The notes beneath the pieces are model-generated. The model saw only the letters and a list, made by a program, of their open reading frames with translations. It did not search any database and was not told the DNA's origin. Positions 18,691 through 27,748 of a stretch of 64,000 nucleotides of DNA are shown piece by piece; positions within the stretch are counted from its first letter, which is position 1, and each line of letters opens with the position of its first letter. The position numbers and the translations under genes were made by a program. The DNA lies in contig CACYTP010000001.1 of the NCBI GenBank assembly GCA_902777385.1, positions 124,001 to 188,000 of the forward strand, read 5' to 3'. The DNA is from an uncultured bacterium (lineage in GTDB: Bacteria; Cyanobacteriota; Vampirovibrionia; Gastranaerophilales; Gastranaerophilaceae).

Positions 18691-18909
18691 GTGGAAGAAA
18701 AGCAACTATATCAATACATTGGTAAAAAAATTAAATTTTTGAGAGAACAAAAAGGGTTGACACAAGAAAAACTCGCAGAACTAAGCGGGATTAGTCTTGA
18801 CTATTTAGGCAAAATAGAGGTGTGCATAAATAAACCGGGACTAAAGTCCCTTTTTAAAATAGCTAACGCTTTGAATATACCAATAAAAGCAATTTTTGAT
18901 TTTGATTAA
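18691..18909 (+). CDS. Small XRE-family HTH protein
   Basis: 72 residues consisting of little more than one HTH (LREQKGLTQEKLAELSGISLDYLGKIEV...). The likely start is the GTG at 18691; no strong SD is visible. It is divergent from the GT92 gene across about 100 bp that contains AT-rich dyads (e.g. TATACTGGATAATATCCAGTA, 18639-18659), a likely operator. It lacks the C-terminal tail of the two 105-aa XRE proteins. Confidence 0.8.
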   Translation: MEEKQLYQYIGKKIKFLREQKGLTQEKLAELSGISLDYLGKIEVCINKPGLKSLFKIANALNIPIKAIFDFD

Positions 18910-18913
18910 AAAT

Positions 18914-19162
18914 TTATTCAGAAATTTTTGATGAGAATTCGGCAATAATTCTTGCGATATCACAGCCGCCAATGGACGCTTCAAGGATTAATCCTGCCTG
19001 AATAAACATTGTTTCGGAAAATTCCATGTTATCTATATCTACAATTTCAAACTCGATGAAGTCAGAGCCTACATATTTTAGTTTTCCGTATTCGCCCCCT
19101 GTTGCCCAACGGATAAACATAAACTGTCCTTCATATTCTTTCAATTTTTCCGTTAATTTCAT
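18914..19162 (-). CDS. Small conserved-looking hypothetical protein
   Basis: 82 residues, acidic, beta-rich (FMFIRWATGGEYGKLKYVGSDFIEFEIVD), probably a compact barrel-like domain. No signal peptide or metal motif. Located directly downstream of waaA's start side but in a separate reading unit (56 bp upstream of the waaA stop is this gene's start). Family not recognised. Confidence 0.65.
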   Translation of the reverse strand: MKLTEKLKEYEGQFMFIRWATGGEYGKLKYVGSDFIEFEIVDIDNMEFSETMFIQAGLILEASIGGCDIARIIAEFSSKISE

Positions 19163-19217
19163 TATAACCTCGCCCTACTTATATTTTAATAAATTTTTAT
19201 TTTAAGTCAAATACCGT

Positions 19218-20450
19218 TTAATCTAATTTTGAAATAACAAAGTCCAAAGCACCCTGTTGTGCTTCAAAGACTGATTTACAATCTTCACATGACTTTTTAT
19301 AAAACTCATTATCTGACAATAATCTATCCTGATATTGTTCAAATTCTTCAGGGGTATTAACTATCTGACCGGCATTTGTTTTATTTAAAATGCCGTAAAT
19401 ATCTTTAAAATTATGAATTGACGGCCCTGTGATGGTTGGTTTATCATAAACGGAGGCTTCAAGAGGATTGTGACCGCCTGTTTTGTTAAAACTTCCGCCA
19501 ATGAACGCAAAATAACATATTGAATACATCTTGCCTAATTCGCCTAAAGTATCAAGCAGAATTATATCGTAATCGGTAAATTTATCATCTTTTGAACGTA
19601 AACCGTAAGTTAATCCCATATTTTTCAATATATTTTCAATATCGGGAACACGCTTCGGATGACGGGATGCAAGAAGTAATTTTATATCGGAATGTTTTGC
19701 TTTAAGATTTTTGAACGCATTTAGTACGATTTCGTCTTCGCCTGCGTGGGTACTGCCTGCAATAATTACTCTAAAACCGTCTTGCCCCATCTGAATATCA
19801 GTGTCTTTTCTTTTTACGTCAAATTTTAAATTACCCATAACCTCGACTTTATCAGGATTTGCACCGACTTCAATATATTTACGTTTGTCATCTTCACTCT
19901 GGGTATAAATCGCCGTAAAATTCTTAAATACCTCTTTAAAGAAAAATCTTACTTTCATATAAGAATTGAAGGTTGAATCGGAAATTCTGCCGTTAATAAT
20001 TTCTATAGGAATATTTCTTTTATGACAGGCATAAGCAAAATACGGCCAAATCTCTGTTTCCGCTATTAATACAGTTTTTGGATTTAATCTGTTCAAAAAT
20101 CCGTTAACACAAAACGGAATATCAAACGGAAAATAGGTAATATAATCCGCAACACCTTCATATTTTTTATGAGCAATTTCTTGTCCTGTTTTTGTTCCGG
20201 TTGTTACGACAAGTTTTTTGTTCGGGAAAACTTCCTTAATTTTCTTTGCCAAATTTTCTAAAGCAATAACTTCACCGACAGAAACCCCGTGAAGCATAAT
20301 AATATCTTCATCTTTATCAAAAGGTGAATTTATAAACCCGAACTTTTCTTTTAATCCGGCATTAGGTTTACCGATACATTTGCGGAACGCAAACACAAAC
20401 GGTATTACTATTATAAAAATTATTGTAGATAATATCCCGTATAAAAACAT
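19218..20450 (-). CDS. waaA: 3-deoxy-D-manno-octulosonic acid (Kdo) transferase
   Basis: 410 residues. One N-terminal membrane anchor (ILSTIIFIIVIPFVFAF) followed by a GT-B fold (GT30). HGVSVGEVIA contains the catalytic Glu, AETEIWP and RISDSTF are further family blocks, and GGSFNKTGGHNPLEA is the C-terminal CMP-Kdo-binding loop. It attaches Kdo to lipid A precursor on the inner face of the inner membrane. This shows the organism makes lipopolysaccharide. Confidence 0.95.
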   Translation of the reverse strand: MFLYGILSTIIFIIVIPFVFAFRKCIGKPNAGLKEKFGFINSPFDKDEDIIMLHGVSVGEVIALENLAKKIKEVFPNKKLVVTTGTKTGQEIAHKKYEGVADYITYFPFDIPFCVNGFLNRLNPKTVLIAETEIWPYFAYACHKRNIPIEIINGRISDSTFNSYMKVRFFFKEVFKNFTAIYTQSEDDKRKYIEVGANPDKVEVMGNLKFDVKRKDTDIQMGQDGFRVIIAGSTHAGEDEIVLNAFKNLKAKHSDIKLLLASRHPKRVPDIENILKNMGLTYGLRSKDDKFTDYDIILLDTLGELGKMYSICYFAFIGGSFNKTGGHNPLEASVYDKPTITGPSIHNFKDIYGILNKTNAGQIVNTPEEFEQYQDRLLSDNEFYKKSCEDCKSVFEAQQGALDFVISKLD

Positions 20451-20498
20451 AACAAAATTATTATACTATAAAAAATTTTTTATCTAATCTGAGTTTTG

Positions 20499-21461
20499 CT
20501 AATTATTTTTTAAGCAGTCTTCTAAATACTGTTTATATTCTTCTTTTAGTGACTTTGGGGCGAGAATTTTACAGCCTGCACCCCATTTGAATACATGCCA
20601 AATAATTTCCTTATCACCGCTTGCTTTAAAAGATACGGTCAAACTGCCGTCTTTTTCTTGTTTAACTTTTTGTGTCGGGTGAAAATTATATTGTAAAGCA
20701 TCCTGAGCAAGTTCGGGCGAAAATGAAAGTTTTACGTTCAAAATTTCTCCGTGATATACTCCAAATGAGAGATTTGTATATTCCTGCAAATTAAAATCAC
20801 CTTTGTCAAAAACTTTATCTGTAAGTTTTAAATTTTCAAACTTGTGTAAAAGATAATTGTATATTTCATTTCCTTTGGCTTTTTCACGGGCAATAAGATA
20901 AATTTTGTCGCCGTAAATCATACCGAGCGGTTCTATCAGTCGTTTTTTGTTGTGATAAGTGCCTTCAACCATTTTTGAATGCTGGACTGCCTCTCTTATT
21001 ACCCCCAAAGTGTCAAGACTTATTTTATACTGCGGCATTTGACGTACTGCATAACCTTCTGTTTCAAGTATTAATTCAATATTATTTTCAATAGTATTCT
21101 GATTTTTTCTGTTGAAAGCTTTTATTTTTTCAACTGTTTTGCCTAATTCTTCTTTTAATTCCTTGTTGGTTGTCCTTCGCTGATATTGTTCAATATTTGC
21201 CAGTTCTTTCGGAGTGAAAGATATCAAACTGCTGATTGAATAGTTGATAAATCCCCAGTGTTTTTGGTTATCATTACTTTCGATTTCATCTACCTGCGGA
21301 AAAATACACGTCAGACTATCTCTCATTCTTTCTGCGGTTCTTCTTGAAACATTATATCGTTCCGAAATTTCTGAAATAGTTACTCCCTGAATTTTAGACG
21401 ACATAAAAATTGCCAAATCTAATATATCAGAAACCCTTGAATATCTTGGTTTATCTTCCAT
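20499..21461 (-). CDS. WYL-domain transcriptional regulator
   Basis: 320 residues. N-terminal winged HTH (VTISEISERYNVSRRTAERMRDSLTCIFP), central WYL domain (HNKKRLIEPLGMIYGDKIYLIAREK) and a WCX C-terminal extension (SFGVYHGEILNVKLSFSPE...). WYL proteins bind nucleotide-like or nucleic-acid ligands and often regulate DNA damage or defence genes. Divergent from ilvE by about 140 bp. A severed WYL C-terminus also occurs at 57499 in the island. Confidence 0.9.
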   Translation of the reverse strand: MEDKPRYSRVSDILDLAIFMSSKIQGVTISEISERYNVSRRTAERMRDSLTCIFPQVDEIESNDNQKHWGFINYSISSLISFTPKELANIEQYQRRTTNKELKEELGKTVEKIKAFNRKNQNTIENNIELILETEGYAVRQMPQYKISLDTLGVIREAVQHSKMVEGTYHNKKRLIEPLGMIYGDKIYLIAREKAKGNEIYNYLLHKFENLKLTDKVFDKGDFNLQEYTNLSFGVYHGEILNVKLSFSPELAQDALQYNFHPTQKVKQEKDGSLTVSFKASGDKEIIWHVFKWGAGCKILAPKSLKEEYKQYLEDCLKNN

Positions 21462-21601
21462 ACTTCACTCCTTTTATTTTTATATTCTAACACATAAATA
21501 ACATAACCATGTTTTATCAGATTATAATGAATATAATTTCAATTTTACAAAGTGTATAATTTTCTTTTTTGTTATATAATTTGAATAAGGGGGGAAATGA
21601 A

Positions 21602-22636
21602 ATGGAAATTGATTGGCAAAGCTTAGGTTTTGGATATATGAAAACTGATTATCGTTATGTCGCAAATTTTAAAGACGGCAAATGGGATGAGGGCGAACTC
21701 AGTACTGATTCAAACGTTGTAATAAATGAAAGTGCAGGGGTTCTTCAATATGCTCAAACTTGTTTTGAGGGTATGAAAGCGTACAGAACAGAAGATGGCA
21801 GAGTAGTTTGTTTCAGACCGGATTTGAATGCTCAAAGAATGATAGAGTCATGTAAACGACTTGAAATGCCAATTTTTCCGGAAGAAAAATTCATTGATGC
21901 CGTAAAACAAGTTGTAAGCAAGAATATTGACTTTGTTCCGCCATACGGTTCGGGTGCAACGTTATACATAAGACCTTATATGTTTGGTACGAACCCTGTT
22001 ATGGGTGTAAAACCTGCAACGGAATTTCAATTCAGAATTTTTGTATCCCCTGTCGGGCCGTATTTCAAAGGTGGTATAAAACCTATTACATTGAGAGTTC
22101 CTGATTTTGACAGAGCTGCACCTTTGGGTACAGGTCATGTTAAAGCAGGTTTGAATTATGCAATGAGTTTGCATGCAATAGTTGATGCTCATAATCAAGG
22201 ATATAATGAAAATCTTTATGTTGATTCCGCAACCCGTACAAAAGTGGAAGAAACAGGCGGTGCAAATATTATATTCGTAACTAAGGATAATAAAGTTATC
22301 ACACCTAAATCAAATACGATTTTGCCGTCTATTACACGCCGTTCGTTAATGTATGTCGCAAAAGAGTATTTGGGACTTGAGGTTGAGGAAAGAGAAATAG
22401 GTATAAATGAAATAGGTAATTTTAAAGAATGTGCTTTATGCGGTACGGCTGCGGTTCTTTCTCCGGTAGGTAAAGTAGTTGATCATGGTAAAGTAACGGA
22501 ATTCCCTTCAGGTATGGATAAACCGGGTGAAATTACTCAAAAATTATATGATACTTTAACCGGTATTCAGATGGGCAGAATTCAGGCACCAAAGGGCTGG
22601 ATTTACGAAATTGAACCGGCAAAAGCTATAGTATAA
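21602..22636 (+). CDS. ilvE: Branched-chain amino acid aminotransferase
   Basis: 344 residues from the ATG at 21602, which follows GGGGGG by 7-8 nt; an in-frame start at 21569 lacks support. PLP fold-type IV: YAQTCFEGMKAYR, GTGHVKAGLNYAMSL with the PLP lysine, EETGGANIIFV and SITRRSLMYVAKE. The length of about 340-355 and the motifs fit the BCAT group that transaminates Val, Leu and Ile. Monocistronic or leading the small gene at 22664. Confidence 0.95.
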   Translation: MEIDWQSLGFGYMKTDYRYVANFKDGKWDEGELSTDSNVVINESAGVLQYAQTCFEGMKAYRTEDGRVVCFRPDLNAQRMIESCKRLEMPIFPEEKFIDAVKQVVSKNIDFVPPYGSGATLYIRPYMFGTNPVMGVKPATEFQFRIFVSPVGPYFKGGIKPITLRVPDFDRAAPLGTGHVKAGLNYAMSLHAIVDAHNQGYNENLYVDSATRTKVEETGGANIIFVTKDNKVITPKSNTILPSITRRSLMYVAKEYLGLEVEEREIGINEIGNFKECALCGTAAVLSPVGKVVDHGKVTEFPSGMDKPGEITQKLYDTLTGIQMGRIQAPKGWIYEIEPAKAIV

Positions 22637-22663
22637 GTTACAGTACATTATTAATGGTGATAA

Positions 22664-23170
22664 ATGAAAGTAAATAACATTCAGTCATACAATCAAAGTA
22701 ATTATAACCAAAATTTTACGGCAATGAGGTTTAGATCAGGTTCCACAAAATATGTATCCAGTTTGCCGAATAATATACTGAATAAGCTTGACGAGATTGG
22801 AAAATTTCTCGCTGACACTCAGTATTATCATTTTGATATTGCTGATAATTTTTACATAAGTCATATCAATGGGGATAGATTATATCCTCCTTTTAATCTT
22901 GATGTTGCAGGTAAGGATATATTTATAAGAGCAAGATGCGGATTTACTCCTGTTTCCAAACGTTTGAGATTTCCAAAAGAAAGTCAGGCACGGGAGGTTG
23001 CTCAAAATATAAAACAATCTGCCACTCAAATAGAAAGGACTTCACTAATTGTTAAATATTTGGATGATTACGAAGTAAAACTTGCTGGCAGAAGGGATGT
23101 TGTAGAAATTAAACCTGAAGATTCAAGAGAAGTTAAAATAGATAAATTAATAAAAAAATACAGTATTTAA
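22664..23170 (+). CDS. Hypothetical protein with NFTA N-terminal motif
   Basis: 168 residues. The N-terminus is Asn/Gln/Tyr-rich and reaches QNFTAMRF near residue 20, a short motif type that recurs in this window (IQFTGG at 29360). The rest is a mixed alpha/beta domain with no recognised family. No signal peptide. It lies 28 bp after ilvE and 64 bp before dnaG. Confidence 0.7.
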   Translation: MKVNNIQSYNQSNYNQNFTAMRFRSGSTKYVSSLPNNILNKLDEIGKFLADTQYYHFDIADNFYISHINGDRLYPPFNLDVAGKDIFIRARCGFTPVSKRLRFPKESQAREVAQNIKQSATQIERTSLIVKYLDDYEVKLAGRRDVVEIKPEDSREVKIDKLIKKYSI

Positions 23171-23233
23171 AAATCCACCAAAACGATTAGTAAAATTTTT
23201 GATTATAAATTTTATTAATGGTAATATGTAGCT

Positions 23234-25135
23234 ATGGCAAAGACACTGGAAGAAGTTGTATCGGAAATAAAAAACCGTCTTGATATAGTTGAAGTTGTAT
23301 CAGAACAGGTTATTTTAAAGAAAAACGGTAATCATTACTGGGGCTTATGTCCGTTTCATAAAGAAAAAACGCCGTCATTCTCCGTAAATCCTCAATTAGG
23401 TATTTACAAATGTTTTGGTTGCGGTGAGGGCGGTGACGCACTGTCTTTTATTATGAAAACCAAAAATATGGATTTCATGGATGTAATAAAAGATCTTGCA
23501 CAAAAATACGGTATTGAAATGCCTGTAACCTTCAAAAAAAGTGAGGGTACAAAAGATTTGAAAGAGCAAATGATGCAGGCTTGCGAAAAAGCTGCAATGT
23601 TTTATCATGATTTGCTAATAAACCATAAATCTCAGGAAATTAAAGAAGCCACAGAATATTTGACAGAGCGTTCTATTTCAAGAGAAATTATTGATAAGTT
23701 TATGCTCGGACTTGCTCCGAAAAATTATACAACATTGTATGATGTTTTGAAAAAGGATTTTTCGGATGAAGTATTGGAAAAAGCGGGATTAATACTGCAA
23801 ACGAAAGAAAAAAAGGGTTATATAGACCGATTTAGAGGTCGTATCATTATTCCGATACAGAATGAAAACGGAGAATTTGTTGCTTTTGGAGCAAGAGCTT
23901 TATCATCAGAGCAAAGTCCTAAATATTTAAATTCAGCAGATTCACTGATATATAATAAAAGCAGATTATTGTACGGTTTATATACCGCCAAAGATGCGAT
24001 AAAAGCTGAGGACGGTGTAATCCTTATGGAGGGATACTTTGATGTAATTTCGGCACAGGCTCATGGTGTTGAAAATGTTGTTGGCGTATGCGGTACGGCA
24101 TTAACTTCCGATCATATTAAACTACTCTCCCGTTACACGAAATCAAGAAAGATTTATCTGTCATTTGATACCGATTCGGCAGGTCAAAAGGCAACTAACA
24201 GGGGTGCAACAATTATCAGAGAAGCTTTTTCGGGTTTAGGAAATATTAAACAATTTGACGAAAGCTATATTTCCACATCCGATGATAAATATTCCTGTGA
24301 AATAAGAGTTGTATGTCCGCCGGAGGGGAAAGATCCGGATGAATTTATCAGAACGGTGGGAGCAGAAACTTTTAAGCAAATTGTAGAAAATGCTCCATTA
24401 TTAATAGATTTCCAGATTAACAGTATTTTAAAACACAAAAAAGAATATAAAACTCCTCAGGAAAAAGTGCAATTTGTCAAAGATTTTATTCCTGTATTGT
24501 TGGAAATAAATAATGAAATCATACGTTCGGAATATATAAAAATGGTTGCTGATGCAATTGGTGTAAATGACAAATCCCTTGAATCAGAAATACGAAAAGC
24601 CGCACGTTTAAATAGTTTACAACAAGTAGAGGACAAAGAAGTTAAACAAATTGTAACAAAAAATGTGTCAATTTTAGAAAAAACGCAAAAAAATTTATTG
24701 AGTGTTTTTTTTGTAGCCGACAGTCATTTTTCATTTGCACAAATAAATGAAATGATTGACAATTCGTACTTTTCAGATGAAACGTTAATAAATGTAAAAT
24801 CTACAATTGACAAATTAATATGTACCGTAAATAATGTAAAGGAATTAATTGAACAATTGTACACAGCATATATTGAAAACCCTGAAATACAGCAAGTTTT
24901 GACGGATTTGATAAATATAGCTGAAACGTTTACAAATCTCTCGCCTGAAGATTTCCAAAGTGTAATCGAAGAAAATATCAACAGAATAAATCGCTGCAGG
25001 TGGGAAGATGAAAAAGAGAAGATGCGAAATTTATATAAAAATGCAGATGAAGATGATACTGAAGCCCTTAAAATTCAGATGCAGCTAAGAGATAAAATAA
25101 ATAATAGAATAAAATCGGAGAAAATTAATGACTAA
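23234..25135 (+). CDS. dnaG: DNA primase
   Basis: 633 residues. CHC2 zinc finger near the N-terminus ([16 protein letters not shown] and CFGCGEGGD), the RNA-polymerase-like basic region ([22 protein letters not shown]), TOPRIM with EGYFDVIS and [11 protein letters not shown], and a helical C-terminal helicase-interaction domain. It synthesises RNA primers at the replication fork. The stop overlaps the rpoD start by 8 nt, the classic macromolecular synthesis arrangement. Confidence 0.97.
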   Translation: MAKTLEEVVSEIKNRLDIVEVVSEQVILKKNGNHYWGLCPFHKEKTPSFSVNPQLGIYKCFGCGEGGDALSFIMKTKNMDFMDVIKDLAQKYGIEMPVTFKKSEGTKDLKEQMMQACEKAAMFYHDLLINHKSQEIKEATEYLTERSISREIIDKFMLGLAPKNYTTLYDVLKKDFSDEVLEKAGLILQTKEKKGYIDRFRGRIIIPIQNENGEFVAFGARALSSEQSPKYLNSADSLIYNKSRLLYGLYTAKDAIKAEDGVILMEGYFDVISAQAHGVENVVGVCGTALTSDHIKLLSRYTKSRKIYLSFDTDSAGQKATNRGATIIREAFSGLGNIKQFDESYISTSDDKYSCEIRVVCPPEGKDPDEFIRTVGAETFKQIVENAPLLIDFQINSILKHKKEYKTPQEKVQFVKDFIPVLLEINNEIIRSEYIKMVADAIGVNDKSLESEIRKAARLNSLQQVEDKEVKQIVTKNVSILEKTQKNLLSVFFVADSHFSFAQINEMIDNSYFSDETLINVKSTIDKLICTVNNVKELIEQLYTAYIENPEIQQVLTDLINIAETFTNLSPEDFQSVIEENINRINRCRWEDEKEKMRNLYKNADEDDTEALKIQMQLRDKINNRIKSEKIND

Positions 25136-26228
25136 AAAAAGACAACCTAACTCCTCAGTGGTAAGTGTTTTGGATGATGAAAACATGAACTTAAATGAAT
25201 TAAGCGAGGATGAAAATCTTGATATCGACGCTAATGACGTTAATTATATGAACATGGACATAAGCACCGATAACATTGAAGATATTGTCACCGAAAAAAT
25301 GGAACAAAAAATGAATATCGACGATATCTACATGATGGGTGGACATGATGAAGAAGCAAGTTCCGATATAGAAGTTCCAAAAGGTATTGCTGTAGATGAT
25401 CCTGTAAGACTTTATTTGAGAGAAATCGGAAGAATTAAACTTCTTTCCGCTAATGAAGAAATTGAATTGGCAAGAAAAATTCTTGAAGGCGGTACTCCGG
25501 GTGCTATTGCGAAGAGAAAATTAGTTCAAGCAAATTTACGTTTGGTTGTGAGTATTGCCAAGAAATATGTAGGTCGTGGGATGTTGTTCTTAGACTTAAT
25601 TCAGGAAGGCAATTTAGGCTTAATTCGTGCTGCTGAAAAATTTGACCACGAAAGAGGTTTTAAATTCTCAACTTATGCAACGTGGTGGATTAGACAAGCA
25701 ATTACCCGTGCTATTGCTGATCAGGCAAGAACTATTCGTATCCCTGTTCACATGGTTGAAACGATTAATAAATTGAAGAAAGTTACAAGAAGATTGGCTC
25801 AAGAACTTTCAAGAAAACCAACCGAAGACGAATTGGCAATTGAAATGAATGTTTCTATTCCAAAACTTCGTGAAATAATTAAAATTGCACAAGAACCTTT
25901 ATCACTTGAAACTCCAATCGGTAAAGAAGAAGATTCAAGATTAGGTGATTTTATTGAAGATAAAGAAGCTGATGCTCCGATTAAGACAGTAGCTTCAGAA
26001 CTTTTGAGAGAAGATTTGGCAGAAGTTCTTTGTACTTTATCTCCAAGAGAACGTGACGTATTGAGATTACGTTTTGGTATGGATGACGGCCGCCAGAGAA
26101 CACTGGAAGAAGTAGGTCAGTTGTTCGGTGTTACCCGTGAACGTATCAGACAAATTGAAGCAAAAGCTTTAAGAAAACTTCGTCATCCGAACAGAAGTAA
26201 ACGTCTTAGAGAATACGTTGAATCATAA
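25128..26228 (+). CDS. rpoD: RNA polymerase primary sigma factor RpoD
   Basis: 366 residues. An acidic N-terminal region is followed by region 1.2 ([17 protein letters not shown]), region 2 ([26 protein letters not shown] and [17 protein letters not shown]), region 3 and region 4 ([17 protein letters not shown]...[18 protein letters not shown]). The short region 1.1 resembles group 1 factors of cyanobacteria and Firmicutes. It recognises the TTGACA/TATAAT promoters noted elsewhere in the window. Co-transcribed with dnaG and closed by a terminator at 26233. Confidence 0.97.
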   Translation: MTKKRQPNSSVVSVLDDENMNLNELSEDENLDIDANDVNYMNMDISTDNIEDIVTEKMEQKMNIDDIYMMGGHDEEASSDIEVPKGIAVDDPVRLYLREIGRIKLLSANEEIELARKILEGGTPGAIAKRKLVQANLRLVVSIAKKYVGRGMLFLDLIQEGNLGLIRAAEKFDHERGFKFSTYATWWIRQAITRAIADQARTIRIPVHMVETINKLKKVTRRLAQELSRKPTEDELAIEMNVSIPKLREIIKIAQEPLSLETPIGKEEDSRLGDFIEDKEADAPIKTVASELLREDLAEVLCTLSPRERDVLRLRFGMDDGRQRTLEEVGQLFGVTRERIRQIEAKALRKLRHPNRSKRLREYVES

Positions 26229-26232
26229 TTTT

Positions 26233-26264
26233 AAAAAGCAGGTTTTAAAACCTGCTTTTTTAAT
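26233..26264 (+). terminator. Intrinsic terminator after rpoD
   Basis: AAAAGCAGGTTTT/AAAACCTGCTTTTTT forms a perfect palindromic stem ending in a T tract. Because it is symmetric it can also act for the convergent pseudopilin gene. The same hairpin sequence recurs at 27674-27704. Confidence 0.85.
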
Positions 26265-26294
26265 AATAATATATAATTACCTAAAATTTATTAT

Positions 26295-27191
26295 TTACCA
26301 CGGGTAATCGCTCTTAATCTGCCAACCGTCATTAATTATTTTTTCAGAACACAGCAGACCACGTCTACCCTTTATACAAGCACTGTCATAAACAGCATTT
26401 GTGTAGTAAGGAACAACTTTTCCGTTTCGCAGTAAATTAAACGCAAAAACATCTTTTCCAAGTTGATTAGGATTTTTATCAGAGCCATTAATATCAATCC
26501 AAAACGCTACTTTCCCGTTCGTATCATCCCAAGTCCATCCGTTGCTTGATATTGCAAAACAACTACCATCATTTAATTTCCACCAATAAGTTACACCTGC
26601 CCAGAAATTAAAATTTTTGCCACCCAGCATTTTATAAGGTTTTGGGTTATCATTAGGAGCACACATGTACAAATTTGACTCGTCAGCTCTATGACCACGT
26701 TCAACAAAATTTAAATGCTTGCTTATTTCCTCAGCGAACATACCTTGGTCAAAATAATTTTTATGGTCAAATTTTTGATGCACAAACGGCATTGAAGAAA
26801 CTTCCAATCCCTCATACTCAGCCATCATTGCTGATACTGCCATTTGCATAATAGCATAACTTCTTTTAAGTTGAGATACTGTTTGGGCTTTTTGATAATT
26901 TTGCATTAACGCAGGCAATGTCATAGCGGCAACTACACCGATTATGCCAAGTGTGATTAAGACCTCGGCAAGGGTAAACGCAGCACGACGAGGCGTTGAG
27001 GACTGAGTAACGTGCGTAGCACCCTCTGCAAGCGTAAATGCACTCTTCCGCCCATACAATACGTCATGCCAAACTTTACAAAGCAAATCAATTAAGTGTA
27101 GTTGATTTGTGTGAGTATGTACGCAGGACTGTTTCGGCATCTGACCAGTATTACTTGCTGTGACTTCTTTTCGGTTGCTTTCAACAAACAT
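26295..27191 (-). CDS. Pseudopilin with long N-terminal extension and duplicated FTLAE
   Basis: 298 residues. A GGAGG five nt upstream fixes the start at 27191, so the protein has about 72 residues before the pilin helix AFTLAEVLITLGIIGVVAAMT. The extension contains a second, incomplete prepilin-like motif, KSAFTLAEGATHV, about 17 residues before the real one (RRAAFTLAEVLI). The first copy is not followed by a hydrophobic helix. The globular domain is Trp-rich (FNFWAGVTYWWK, SSNGWTWDD) with a C-terminal cysteine cluster. Normal class III leaders are under 30 residues, so processing is uncertain. Divergent from an XRE gene as in module 1. Confidence 0.85.
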   Translation of the reverse strand: MFVESNRKEVTASNTGQMPKQSCVHTHTNQLHLIDLLCKVWHDVLYGRKSAFTLAEGATHVTQSSTPRRAAFTLAEVLITLGIIGVVAAMTLPALMQNYQKAQTVSQLKRSYAIMQMAVSAMMAEYEGLEVSSMPFVHQKFDHKNYFDQGMFAEEISKHLNFVERGHRADESNLYMCAPNDNPKPYKMLGGKNFNFWAGVTYWWKLNDGSCFAISSNGWTWDDTNGKVAFWIDINGSDKNPNQLGKDVFAFNLLRNGKVVPYYTNAVYDSACIKGRRGLLCSEKIINDGWQIKSDYPW

Positions 27192-27253
27192 ATTATCCTC
27201 CGGTTAATATCTTAAATATTATATTCTAATGCAAAATAAGGCGTTTTACATAT

Positions 27254-27282
27254 ATTATAACATATAAAACATTGTTATTCAA
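27254..27282 (-). promoter_or_regulatory. Pseudopilin promoter, module 2
   Basis: On the minus strand TTGAAT (27277-27282), 17-bp spacer, TATAAT (27254-27259). Around it GTTTTA (27243-27248) and TAAAAC (27265-27270) form an imperfect inverted repeat. The ATATTGAA...ATGTTTTA.ATG.TATAAT core matches the promoter at 8236-8264, with the same spacer length. Confidence 0.6.
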
Positions 27283-27351
27283 TATATAATACAACCTTTT
27301 ACATTATCCATTATTAATTTTAATTTATTAAAATTAGTGTAGAGGTAGATT

Positions 27352-27669
27352 ATGGAAGATTTAAAAATATTATTTGGTAAACGAGTAAAAAAATTTAGGT
27401 TAAAAAATAAATTTTCTCAGGAGGAACTTGCAGAAAAAGTTGGTATAGCACTAAATAATATGGGGAAAATTGAAAGAGGAGAGAGTTTTGTAACAGCATC
27501 TACCCTTGAAAAATTATCGCAAGCCTTAAATATTGAAATTGAAGAGTTGTTTTGTTTCAATGAATATAAATCAATTAACGAAATGAAAAAAGAATTAAGT
27601 ACTATTTTGCAAAATGATGATAATATTTGTTTACTATATAAAATATATAAAATGGTTATTGATAATTAA
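27352..27669 (+). CDS. XRE-family HTH regulator (pilin module 2)
   Basis: 105 residues, the same length as the XRE protein at 7829. HTH at about residues 10-62 (FRLKNKFSQEELAEKVGIALNNMGKIERGESF). The C-terminal STILQNDD...LYKIYKMVIDN tail parallels NNILEKSDD...IYKVILSMVN in the other copy, so they are paralogues along the full length. Divergent from a pseudopilin gene by 160 bp. Probable local regulator of that gene. Confidence 0.9.
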   Translation: MEDLKILFGKRVKKFRLKNKFSQEELAEKVGIALNNMGKIERGESFVTASTLEKLSQALNIEIEELFCFNEYKSINEMKKELSTILQNDDNICLLYKIYKMVIDN

Positions 27670-27673
27670 TTCT

Positions 27674-27704
27674 AAAAAAGCAGGTTTTAAAACCTGCTTT
27701 TTTT
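27674..27704 (+). terminator. Intrinsic terminator after XRE gene
   Basis: The palindrome AAAAGCAGGTTTTAAAACC TGCTTTTTT with a T tract lies directly after the XRE stop and 45 bp before metG. The core hairpin is identical to the one at 26233-26264. Confidence 0.85.
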
Positions 27705-27748
27705 ATGCTAGTATTTAAATATATTATGGATGAGGAATAAGAAAGATT

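Noticed and set aside
26233-27704. The two identical AAAGCAGG hairpins as ends of a mobile unit
   Set aside because: Each sits directly after a stop codon and has a T tract, so ordinary terminators explain them; similar hairpins arise often in AT-rich genomes.
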